A stretch of 64,000 nt of DNA from NCBI GenBank assembly GCA_030789695.1, contig CM061140.1:168664319-168728318 (forward strand), read 5' to 3'. The DNA comes from Scilla litardierei. Taxonomy: Eukaryota > Streptophyta > Magnoliopsida > Asparagales > Asparagaceae. A program made the position numbers and the translations under genes. Below are positions 48,901-55,419 of this stretch, in pieces (the first letter of the stretch is position 1; the number at the start of each line of letters is the position of its first letter). The notes beneath the pieces are model-generated. The model did not search any database and was not told where the DNA came from. It worked only from the letters and a program-made list of their open reading frames with translations.

Positions 48901-51557
48901 CAAATGATGTAACTTTTCTCTATTTAAAGAGAGGAGCCGGCCCTACTGGAGGCATGCAAAATTGTTGAAGAAATTCCTTTTATAAGGTTATTCATTAGAT
49001 AATTTGTATTAGGGGTTTTTCCATTCCCTTAGATTAATCTCTGGTTAATTGTTTCATCGATTCATAGTTGTTATTTAGGAATTAATTGAATTGTAGTAGG
49101 TCTTTTGTTATTTTCAGATCAGAATTTCCCCAATCTAGATCCGAAACACATCATTTGGTATTAGAGCCCTAGATTCTATGACGGCGTCAAGAAAGATACT
49201 CTTTCGAGAAAGAATTGCGGGCGGTGTTCGATATATGTGGAGACGCATTGGAGAAAGGGAGGAAGAAAATAATTGAGCAGACGCGCCGTCAAATAAAAGA
49301 GGATTTTGTGGAGATCTATCACCGCTACCCTTCCGTTACGAGGACAAAGACAGATCTAAAGACCACAAGTCTAGATCTACCAGATTCGGGGCCAAATATG
49401 AAGCTTTTAAGAGTAGATCTACCAGATCTGGGGCCAGATCTGAAGCTTTCAAAAGTATATCTACCAGATCCGTGGCCAGATTTGAAGATTTCAAGAGTAG
49501 ATCTACCAAATCCAGAGCCAAATCTGAAGATTTCAATAGTAAATCTACCAAATCCAGGGCCAGATTTAAAGCTTTCAAGCGTAGATCTACCAGATCTGGG
49601 GCCAGATCTGAAGATTTCAAGCGTAGATTTACCAAATCCGGAGCCAGATCTGATATTTTCAAGCATAGATCTATCAGATCCAGAGCTAAAGGCGACACCG
49701 TTCGGCGAGGAGCTCCATTTCCAAGCGATCCAGCACCAGATCTAAAGATTTCAAGCGTAAATCTACCAGATCCGGAGCCAGATTTGAAGATTTCAAGCGT
49801 AGATCTACCATATCCGAAGAAAAAAGCGAACGACGACACAGATCTGAAGATGACGACACATGGGGTTCATCGGAGGGCCACTCGGAGGGCCGCCCGGACT
49901 CAGACGCCCCCCGGAGGGCCGCCCGGACTCGGGCGTCCCCCCGGGTCCCGAGTCGGGCGTTCCCTCGGGTAGGCCGCTTCGAGGCATATGTGCCCCGTGA
50001 AACTTTTCAGGGGCCCGTAGGCCCCAGTTTGCAGTTGGGGGCTTTATTGGACCTTGGATACGGTGTTTTGGGCGCGACCTATCTTCTGGTGGGTTCACGG
50101 GAGATGACGAAAACTTCGGGTGGCCTTTAGACCCGGGAGGGGATGAATACATTCATTTGGAGTAGCACGACCCATAGGCTGGATGCACCACCTTGGGGAC
50201 AATGTAGATTTTTTTGGGCGGAGTAATGATGCGGCTGGGATTTGTGGGCCAGGGGCAGTATTGTAATTGGACAAATGATGTAACTTTTCTCTATTTATTG
50301 AGAGGAGCCGGCCTTACTGGAGGCATGCGAAAATTGTTGAGTATTTCCTCTATCTTATTTCTTTAGTTCCTAAATAAATTGTATTAGGAATTTCCCTATT
50401 TCACTTAGGTTAATCCCTAGCTAGGTTTTCTATCTATTCGTAGTCATTAATTAGCGAATAGTTGAATTGTAGTAGCCACTTTATAATTTCATATTTAAGT
50501 TCAGCAATAAAAATCCCATTTTAACCGTCAAAACCCTAGCGGATCGCATCACGGTTATTGTAACGAGCACTATAATGTTACAGTAACGCAATTACTATAG
50601 GACACTGTAGCGCTACAATAACCCTCTTTTTTCTTGGAAGAGAAAATTGAAATGAAAGAAGGGGATGGAGTTGGGCTATGTTCTGGATTTTATTTGGTTA
50701 GAATTAGGGTTATTGAAAAGAAGAGAGGTGTATTCTATTTGGATGGGATTAGGGTTTTGAGAAGTAGAAGAAGGGCTCTGATACCATGTAAATAAAAGTT
50801 ATTTAGAATAAAAATCACACTTCAAAGAAAGCTATTAGTGCTGTTTATATATCCAAAATGCGAGATGAAAACAATTCATACTTGACTTCTTATTTGACTC
50901 TTCAACTCTAAACATGTAAAAATATAATTCCTATTTCTAAACTGATTTTTTTTCTAATTCTAATATATAGATCTAATGAAGTTTTCCTTAAGGTTGGTTT
51001 ATGATCTTGTATTAGAAGAGGTGTTTGTGATGAAGCTGACGTGACTACTTTATGCCTGATGATGTATTATATTGTATATATAATTAAATTTGAAATTGGA
51101 GCAACAATCAGAGCACATAATTTATTATTTCATCATTCTTCCCTTGTCACACATTACAAGGTAATTTTATCTTCATATTTTTATTGCGATCATAATTGCT
51201 TCATTATTAGGTTTATGAACTAGGTTGGAACTGGAATGACGTCCTACTTTTGGCACAAGGGACACTTGCTGGCCATCTTCTAGAGTGTGGTTGTCAGCTC
51301 ACAGGAGGCTATTTCATGCATCCAGGTACAACGGCTGGGCCATTGCACCTGATAAATTGCCACTACATTGGTGGTTGATTAATAATTATGTTTGGAAGTA
51401 TCTTCTGATTTGTGGGTTTAGCTTTTTCTGTATTAGAGTTCAGTGTAACTCCTCAAGAAAAATTTCATCTCTCCCCTTCTCTAAACTCTTTCTTAGGAGA
51501 ATTTTTTTTTTTTTTTTTTTTTTTTTTGGGGGGGGGGGGGGAATTTTTTTTTTTTTT

Positions 51558-51598
<41 letters not shown>

Positions 51599-52996
51599 CC
51601 CTCGGTTACACAAGGTTTTGACTGATTAATGAGATATGCTTACCTTCTGGCCACATGACCTTTTAGACTTGTATAAGGTTAGGGAACTTGGTTTCGGCTT
51701 TGGTTTCTGTTTCACACCCTCGCTGTATAAAAGTGTTTGAAATGTTTTGTCAGTTTTTAAAGGTTTCATTTTGTGTTTCAATTTTGGTTTTGGTATATAA
51801 AAATACGTAGCCAAAGTGCTTATAACAACTAGACATGTGACTATCTGTGGTCTTTGCATATCTAGCGCTGGTGGAGAATATTTCATGCGCGCGCGCACAG
51901 GGTTTAAATCTAGAGAATTTAACTGCTGGTATTCAACTGGTTAACTCATAATTAATGCAATCTAATGCAAATGTCATTAATTTAGAGCCACATTGACATT
52001 ATAATTAAAATTAAATTAAAAACACATCAAATGTTAACGAATTGAAATACATGAAATTGTGATGGCTACACAAGTCTGAGTGAGATGAAATGATTCGCTA
52101 AGATAACTAGATTTCCATACTCTCTTCCTTTATTTTTGGAAATTTTTGTGGCTGTCGGCATTTTCCGTTTGAAACTAATCCAAAACTGTTTTGACACCAC
52201 TTGGGTATTATTTGAAACTTAGTGAGACTGACCTATATATCGATTTCAAACTGGTCCTTGATGAAACTTACACGAATGTGGAGAAACCAATACAAAACGG
52301 GTGAAAACTTATTCGTTGGATTTATCAAGTCCCTGTCTTGTTTTAAGTTTCATTGTCTACGAAATTGACACTAATGTTGAGGATTAGACATTGGATTGAG
52401 TTCTGGTTGTAAGTTTTGTCAAATATTTCATGAATTCTCAGGCTACATGCTTGCCTGTTATGGGAAAAGGTTAATATCATGACTCTGGGGATTTGTATTA
52501 ATTATGTTTCTTTCTGTAGTGATTGCAAGTTACAATTCTCAATCTGATTCTTTCTTCTTTCTTGGATCCACTATCGCCACTCTCCGCATAATGGTTTTAT
52601 GTGCATATTCTGTGGCAGGAGATATGCATCGAATTCTTTCTCATGAGCAGTTGTTAGATTTGTCTCTTCCATATGCTGAAATTGGATATGGAGGAGAAGT
52701 ATGTGTAGCAAAGGCAGATGGCAGTGGCGGTGTCATGGACTGTAATACATGCGCTGAGCAGCTTCTATATGAGATTGGGGATCCTGGTTGTTACATTACG
52801 CCTGACCTGGTGAGTCGGTCAAGTATCTAAAATGTCACCATTGATTCGATAGAATATTGACCATGTTTTACTGAAGCAGGTTATAGATTTGCGGGACGTG
52901 CACTTCTGCCCTTTATCAAATGATAAAGTTCTATGTTGTGGAGCAAAACCATCTAACTTTCACTTCCCTAAAAAACTACTACGCTTGGTTCCAGTA
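24118..52996 (+). CDS. AtuA/DUF1446 family protein, 5' part (nine exons, continues past the window)
   Basis: Exons: 24118-24165, 24283-24469, 24553-24627, 24708-24809, 24903-24943, 27116-27229, 51211-51325, 52619-52809, 52880-52996. They total 990 nt, or 330 codons, with no internal stop, and every intron is GT-AG with matching phase. The protein shows the family hallmarks in order: [15 protein letters not shown] (about residue 25), [13 protein letters not shown] (54-66), TNMGA then DPIGAQ (about 100-108), [18 protein letters not shown] (from residue 152), [41 protein letters not shown] (split by an intron), [27 protein letters not shown] and IDLRDV. Bacterial AtuA belongs to the acyclic terpene utilisation cluster and its biochemical role is unsettled; the plant function is unknown. 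Plant relatives are, from memory, nearly twice this length, so the 3' half should lie to the right. ATG 24118 was chosen because exon 1 joins exon 2 in frame. Confidence 0.9.
24944..27115 (+). other. AtuA-family gene intron 5
   Basis: 2,172 bp, AT-rich, GTAAGT at the start and TGAAG at the end. I see no transposon ends or coding sequence. A short duplicate, ATAGTTATATGATTTTC, occurs near 26347 and 26394. Confidence 0.8.
27116..27229 (+). CDS. AtuA-family gene, exon 6
   Basis: 38 codons, phase 0 at both ends, from [14 protein letters not shown] to LFLAPM. This is one of the best conserved blocks of the family ([11 protein letters not shown]). It is the last exon before the 24-kb intron. Confidence 0.92.
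27955..28159 (-). repeat. Copia-A 3' LTR
   Basis: 205 bp. Similar to 50787-50977 (shared TATTTAGAATAAAA, GTTTATAT, TTCTAATTCTAATAT) but well diverged, in keeping with an old insertion. Flanked outside by GAAGT. Confidence 0.75.
28160..28296 (-). pseudogene. Copia-A pol, C-terminal end
   Basis: The minus strand reads [19 protein letters not shown], then KLGAYDIYAPA and a stop, the typical last residues of copia RNase H. It was separated from the rest of pol (44375 on) by Copia-B. The TSD copy ACCAT is at 28292-28296. Confidence 0.8.
28297..29066 (+). repeat. Copia-B left LTR
   Basis: 770 bp. A TATA box TATATATAGG lies near 28749, and short inverted motifs such as CCGAGCTATCTTGTGCCGAGATAGCTCG near 28340 may fold. 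Matches 43627-44374. Confidence 0.88.
29116..29273 (+). pseudogene. Copia-B gag, N-terminal part
   Basis: ATG at 29116. It reads to [23 protein letters not shown], the canonical start of copia gag, then is cut by Gypsy-C. The reading continues at 37814. Confidence 0.8.
29274..29618 (+). repeat. Gypsy-C left LTR
   Basis: 345 bp. Differs from the right LTR at around 9 percent of sites by eye, so the insertion is not recent. Confidence 0.85.
29640..31420 (+). pseudogene. Gypsy-C gag
   Basis: N-terminal charged helix ([20 protein letters not shown]), then a GC-rich Pro/Gly/Ala linker at about 30100-30420, then the gag domain with [20 protein letters not shown] and [22 protein letters not shown]. 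Several frame changes. It would have formed the capsid-like shell. Confidence 0.75.
31420..33373 (+). pseudogene. Gypsy-C protease, RT and first part of RNase H
   Basis: Zinc knuckle at 31462-31503, protease with [14 protein letters not shown] (DSG at 31708-31716), RT with [20 protein letters not shown] and [13 protein letters not shown] (catalytic FDD near 32728), then RNase H with [17 protein letters not shown] and TDQRSLKY. Stops and frameshifts near 31827, 32230, 32423 and 33008. The solo LTR cuts RNase H after SLKY at 33374-33378. Confidence 0.8.
33648..34075. repeat. About 114-bp tandem repeat with hairpins in solo LTR D
   Basis: Landmark TTAG(T/C)CGGT starts near 33648, 33761, 33874 and 33989, so there are four units of 113-115 bp. 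Each unit holds the inverted pair GACCGACTAG/CTAGTCGGTC; in the unit at 33785-33812 the 10-bp arms are perfect with an 8-base loop. Confidence 0.88.
35101..35214. repeat. 57-bp tandem duplication in solo LTR D
   Basis: CAGCCTGCGGGCAATAGGGC starts at 35101 and again at 35158, with the following bases almost unchanged. A second short motif, TTAACGGTACGC, recurs near 34788, 34870 and 34928. Confidence 0.9.
35854..37462 (+). pseudogene. Gypsy-C RNase H end, integrase and chromodomain-like tail
   Basis: Reads KAADALSRR (about 35950-35975), integrase zinc-binding text with [10 protein letters not shown], the core DDE motif ([27 protein letters not shown], 36410-36730) and a C-terminal [11 protein letters not shown] chromodomain-like segment (37340-37375). 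Several stops and frameshifts, for example after 36189, near 36740 and at 37220. Confidence 0.8.
37463..37808 (+). repeat. Gypsy-C right LTR
   Basis: Begins TGATGGGCTCC directly after GGGGGGAATAA and ends GATCTATTA. Followed by GTCTT. Confidence 0.85.
37814..39100 (+). pseudogene. Copia-B gag end, protease and GAG-pre-integrase
   Basis: Continues the frame broken at 29273: [14 protein letters not shown], then the gag body ([18 protein letters not shown], 37998-38560), then a protease region [12 protein letters not shown] near 38580-38617, where the usual DSG reads DSE, then [18 protein letters not shown] and EKQTRVSV of the pre-integrase segment. The Gly-to-Glu change and stops show loss of function. 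Cut at 39096-39100 by Gypsy-E. Confidence 0.8.
39101..39412 (+). repeat. Gypsy-E left LTR
   Basis: 312 bp, with a TATA box CCCTATAAATAGG near 39212. It has an extra tandem copy of a 31-bp unit (GGCAATTTTGTAGTTTGTGG and on) that the right LTR lacks. Confidence 0.88.
39440..40384 (+). pseudogene. Gypsy-E gag N-terminus and GC-rich linker
   Basis: Starts [20 protein letters not shown] and reaches a stop at 39548. The following Pro/Arg/Ser/Ala-rich text is open in several frames on both strands because the sequence is GC-rich and repetitive (GGCTCGAGCCGAG units near 40090-40220). Probably non-functional as a protein. Confidence 0.55.
40530..40815 (+). repeat. Gypsy-E right LTR
   Basis: 286 bp. 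Starts TCTTAGGAATGAG after GGGGCGGAGTAG and ends TTCTCATCA. Same TATA box and poly(A)-side sequence as the left copy. Confidence 0.87.
40821..43626 (+). pseudogene. Copia-B integrase, RT and RNase H
   Basis: Integrase text [38 protein letters not shown], and the region with [18 protein letters not shown] begins near 41870 ([17 protein letters not shown]), with catalytic [11 protein letters not shown] near 42433-42465. RNase H has [16 protein letters not shown] and, near 43220, [14 protein letters not shown]. The end [17 protein letters not shown] is at about 43347-43400. At least a dozen stops and frameshifts. Confidence 0.85.
43627..44374 (+). repeat. Copia-B right LTR
   Basis: 748 bp. Same ends as the left LTR, TATA box TATATATATGG near 44082, followed by the ACCAT duplication. 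Confidence 0.88.
44376..44570 (-). repeat. 54-bp tandem repeat in the RNase H end of Copia-A
   Basis: AGCAAAGTGGCAAT starts at 44430, 44484 and 44538. On the minus strand each unit reads 18 residues, [18 protein letters not shown], which is the THxDCHFxREKI motif near the copia RNase H end, repeated in frame three times. Confidence 0.88.
44571..48560 (-). pseudogene. Copia-A gag-pol remains
   Basis: On the minus strand: gag (48500-47640; LQK-type text at 48147-47950), pre-integrase/integrase (47147-46821; [41 protein letters not shown]), linker and RT start (46074-45649; [40 protein letters not shown]), the RT active-site region (45349-45329, HVDH for YVDD), and decayed RNase H to 44571. No frame survives for more than 141 codons. 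Confidence 0.8.
48561..48856 (-). other. Copia-A gag start and leader, left of Gypsy-F
   Basis: No intact frame. Contains a run of CAACCA-rich sequence (48640-48760) and near its end GTTACTGTAGTGTTACAATAA, which resembles the sequence right of Gypsy-F (50551-50625), as expected for one stretch split by insertion of Gypsy-F. Confidence 0.5.
49180..49745 (+). CDS. Gypsy-F gag-like ORF with 14-residue repeats
   Basis: The open frame in this region runs from a first Met at 49215 to a stop at 49743-49745, 176 codons. After a basic N-terminal part it is made of eight 14-residue units such as [14 protein letters not shown] (49370-49705), rich in Asp, Leu and Pro. It replaces the usual gag body. It resembles no known domain. 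The frame may begin slightly upstream, near ATG 49179, by a frame change. Confidence 0.5.
49370..49825. repeat. 42-bp tandem repeat array in Gypsy-F
   Basis: Unit landmark GTAGATCTACCA(G/A)AT starts near 49370, 49412, 49454, 49496, 49538, 49580, 49622 and 49664. After a 40-bp gap, about two more units follow (49728-49825). 42 is a multiple of three and the unit lacks stops in several frames, so at least four frames on both strands stay open for over 110 codons. Confidence 0.9.
50227..50551 (+). repeat. Gypsy-F right LTR
   Basis: The first 125 bp are close to the left LTR (GGGCCAGG, TAATTGGACAAATGATGTAA, GAGGAGCCGGCC). The remaining part is strongly diverged, with many indels, although both end (A)CATCA. 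Confidence 0.8.
50552..50786 (-). other. Copia-A leader and primer site
   Basis: Continuation of Copia-A to its primer-site complement GCTCTGATACCA (50775-50786). The start holds several near-palindromic ACTGTAGCGCTACAAT-like motifs. Confidence 0.6.
50787..50977 (-). repeat. Copia-A 5' LTR
   Basis: 191 bp, similar to 27955-28159. Flanked on the right by the GAAGT duplication at 50978-50982. Confidence 0.75.
51211..51325 (+). CDS. AtuA-family gene, exon 7
   Basis: Reads [20 protein letters not shown], then [18 protein letters not shown], and ends phase 1. It joins exon 6 at phase 0 across the 24-kb intron. The motif AGTLAGHxLECGxQxTGGYF is a family signature. Confidence 0.92.
51326..52618 (+). 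other. AtuA-family gene intron 7
   Basis: 1,293 bp, GT...GGCAG. Apart from the homopolymer tract and a short CGCGCGCG run (51888-51896), no feature is seen. Confidence 0.8.
51502..51596. other. Double T-run/G-run tract in intron 7
   Basis: 26 T, 14 G, AA, 24 T, 29 G in direct succession. Nothing else in the window looks like this. It is more likely an assembly or base-calling artefact than genomic DNA. Confidence 0.8.
52619..52996 (+). CDS. AtuA-family gene, exons 8 and 9
   Basis: Exon 8 (52619-52809) reads from [20 protein letters not shown] to [10 protein letters not shown] and ends at GTGAGT. After a 70-bp intron, exon 9 (52880-52996) reads [20 protein letters not shown] to LRLVPV and ends before GTAAGT. 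The next exon, which in relatives begins near a DCGWKGW-like motif, is not found in the window. Confidence 0.9.
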
Positions 52997-53673
52997 GTAA
53001 GTTATTTTTTTATTACAGGTCATGTGAGAATGCAAAAGTATTTAATAGTGGAATCACAATCCACCCCCTCTCTGGATAACGTCACCCCATGCTGCTTTAG
53101 TTGAACCTACAACTTTGACTATGAGTGCAGACATGGGCACAAGTTTCATACTTTGTAACAGACATGGTGTCATATGCAATTCTCAAATATACAGATACGA
53201 GGGATGGCTGTATGTCTGTTTTCTTAGAATATATATGGAACTCATGATATGTGTATTGGGCTATTATTCATATAGAAGTAACTTAAAAGAGTGAAAAGAT
53301 TTATAAAATAACTGCTTTTAGAATGGAAAAAAGTAGACAGCAACCCATACATTTTAAAAGGTCGGTAAAGCTTTACGTGTTTGCAGGTGTTGGACATGGA
53401 CACGAGTTGCGTTCGTTTGTGTGGTACAGATGACCTTTGGCTGGGAAAATTAGTTTGCATATCATTGAAATTTGATGCTCAGTGTAAACATATCCTAGTA
53501 TCTGAAACTTTAATCTTGTTTTTGCAATCAGCTCCATTACTTCAAAGACTTGTTTAAGCCCCATAAACTGATGCCAATATCTGTTGTAATTATTATTTTA
53601 AGCTAGATGACACCTCATAATATTATTATCTTTCATTATCGTTTTGGAGGCAAAGCCAGGAAAAAAACCATAT
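52997..53673 (+). other. Start of AtuA-family gene intron 9
   Basis: Begins GTAAGT. No coding sequence is seen. If the gene is complete, the intron is longer than 11 kb and contains Copia-H and Gypsy-G. Confidence 0.6.
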
Positions 53674-54119
53674 TGTTAGATATTGAGACACCCAACGTGT
53701 AGTTTTGATGATGATTAAACAAATAATGTGTACTAATCATGATTATGAGAGTGTGGAGGTATTAAAAGATTATTTCAACGAATGGGTTCAATCAAGACCA
53801 ATGTTGCTTTTGCTCAAAGACATGAAGTTATCAATTGAAGATCACATGGTCAAGATGAAGTATGGAAGAAGCTCAATTAAGGCAACTCAAGCTCAAGAGT
53901 CAAAGACATGAGGATGGGGACTCCAAGCTACATCAAGAGCCCAAAGAGTGTGGTAATATTGATGTAATTTAGTTTATATCGTTAGATGCATTATATGCAT
54001 TGAGATTGAAGCTCCACACACACATCAAAATGTTTTTAAACTCACAAAAATATTTGCAAAAGATTTTAAAATGATTTAGATTTAGCATCTCACTCTTTTC
54101 TGATATACAACTGCGTATT

Positions 54120-54275
54120 AGAAAAGGTGTCGACTCCCAGATGAGTAGGAGTCGACTACTGAGCTTGTAATCTCTTGGGACTTTCTGTTTCTTGCAGGAA
54201 GTCGACTCATGTGTTGCATGAAGTCGACTCTTGGGGCAGGAGTCGACTACTAGATGTACTGGAGTCGACTTACAG
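54120..54275. repeat. Cluster of palindromic GTCGAC boxes in the Copia-H LTR
   Basis: Six copies of GTCGACT/AGTCGAC within 150 bp. A similar pair with GGAGTCGACT occurs at 62733-62764, downstream of gag. Confidence 0.8.
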
Positions 54276-54996
54276 TCCACAATGGCTCTATTTAACTTGA
54301 ACATTAACTAGCCGGTGGAGAGACGTTGATCGATAGTTTTAGGAATATGTTTTAGGCAGATTTGATCCCTATAAAAAGAGGGAAGTTGGCTGAACTTATT
54401 ATTAATTTATTGATATATTTTTAAGAGTTTTCGGGTGATGTTAAGCTCCCTCTAAGCCTTTCTAAGATTTTCTATTTTGGCCGAAGTTCTTGATACTTTC
54501 TCTAAAGCTTTTAAGCAAGTTTTATTGTCCATCCTTGATTTCAATCTCTTTCAAGAGCTTCATTTCTATATTCTTGAGATTGAATCAAGATTTTCTTTTT
54601 ATATCCATTGCGTTAATCTTCTTTTTCTTGATAGCAGAAGATGTTTTTCAATAGCCACATACTATACACACAAGCTTCCATCTTGGTGGCTATAGAAAAG
54701 TTGTACTCATTTTCAAATGCAAAAGAGTAAGCTAAATTCACACAAGGACGTGGTGACGAGTTACTTGAGCTTATTATTGTAATCGGTTGTATTTTTAGAA
54801 AGCCTCTTGCATGAGGTCCTCACTTGGTGAGGTTGTTGTATTGGGAAGTCCTCTTGTTAGAGAAGAGGCATTGGTGTAGAAGCCCTCAATTGTTTAGACA
54901 AGTTTGTTATCGGTTGAGAGCTTGTTTAATGGATTCTGGACTAAGCCAATAAGTGGGTGAATCAGGTTAAAAATTCCTTGTGTTTGCGTGCGATTG

Positions 54997-55394
54997 TGAT
55001 GCGGTCGTCTACAAGAGGAGGCAAGCGGGCACGGGCACGGGCCGGAATTAGAGCTACCCACCTTATCTTCCTTAGTTTGGTTTGTTTTTGCTTTGTAAAC
55101 ATCTTAGTCATTGCTTAAGTCACGGTGTGTGCGCTTAGCAATAACTAGATGAGTCCTATAAATACCCCAAAAACCCTAGTTGTTCATTATCGAAGAATTG
55201 AGATTAATTGCCATGACGGCTAGGGTTAGTGGGGATTAGACTTGATCCTTTAGATTCAAGTTAGGGAGTGATCTCTCCAGAAAAAGATCAAATCTATCTT
55301 ATTGTTCTTCGTATTTCAATAGAAATTCCTCTCTTTTCCATTTTTCCTCTTTTAAATTCAGCCCTAAATACGATTTGACCCCCAAATCGTATCA
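54997..55394 (+). repeat. Gypsy-G left LTR
   Basis: 398 bp, TATA box CCTATAAATACCCC near 55157, ATTTCAATAGAAATT near 55313. Nearly identical to the right LTR. Confidence 0.95.
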
Positions 55395-55419
55395 TTTTGG
55401 TATCAGATCACTCGGTCCT

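Larger units (their letters stand above)
48857..50551 (+). mobile_element. Gypsy-F: 1.7-kb non-autonomous gypsy derivative in Copia-A
   Basis: LTRs lie at 48857-49153 and 50227-50551, starting TGATGCGG and ending CATCA. ACGGT lies at both outer edges, overlapping the TG/CA ends by one base. Primer site TGGTATTAGAGC at 49156-49167. The internal 1.07 kb codes for a gag-like N-terminus, an array of 42-bp repeats, a GC-rich linker (49860-49990), and a 3' block matching Gypsy-E (GGTGGCCTTTAGACCCGGGA; CACCACCTTGGGGACAA) before GGGCGGAGTAATGATG. No enzymes. Confidence 0.82.
27955..50977 (-). mobile_element. Copia-A: old Ty1/copia element on the minus strand, outermost of the nest
   Basis: LTRs lie at 27955-28159 (3' LTR) and 50787-50977 (5' LTR). 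The primer site GCTCTGATACCA (complement of TGGTATCAGAGC) lies at 50775-50786. The 5-bp target duplication GAAGT is at 27950-27954 and 50978-50982. Read on the minus strand the order is gag (about 48560-47640), GAG-pre-integrase/integrase start (47147-46821), RT (about 46074-44850), RNase H (44850-44375 and, after the Copia-B insertion, 28296-28160 with [10 protein letters not shown]). Without Copia-B and Gypsy-F it is about 5.24 kb, a normal copia size. Frames are badly broken and the RT catalytic motif YVDD reads HVDH at 45329-45349, so it is dead. Confidence 0.85.
27230..51210 (+). other. AtuA-family gene intron 6, 23,981 bp, filled by nested retrotransposons
   Basis: Starts GTATAA after exon 6 and ends ATTAG before exon 7. 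Only 725 bp at the left and 228 bp at the right are not part of Copia-A, so the intron was about 0.95 kb before insertion. The left part contains a 31-bp imperfect tandem pair (27651-27717, CAGCACCT and ATACTTCACAC). The sense of the intron-filling Copia-A is opposite to the gene; Copia-B, Gypsy-C, E and F are in the same sense. Confidence 0.88.

Noticed and set aside
49325..49839. CRISPR-like array of regular repeats
   Set aside because: The 42-bp units are directly adjacent without unique spacers, encode peptide, and lie in a plant LTR element.
49860..50152. Separate ORF of 115 codons on the minus strand
   Set aside because: Falls in the GC-rich tandem part and 3' block of Gypsy-F and has no independent support.
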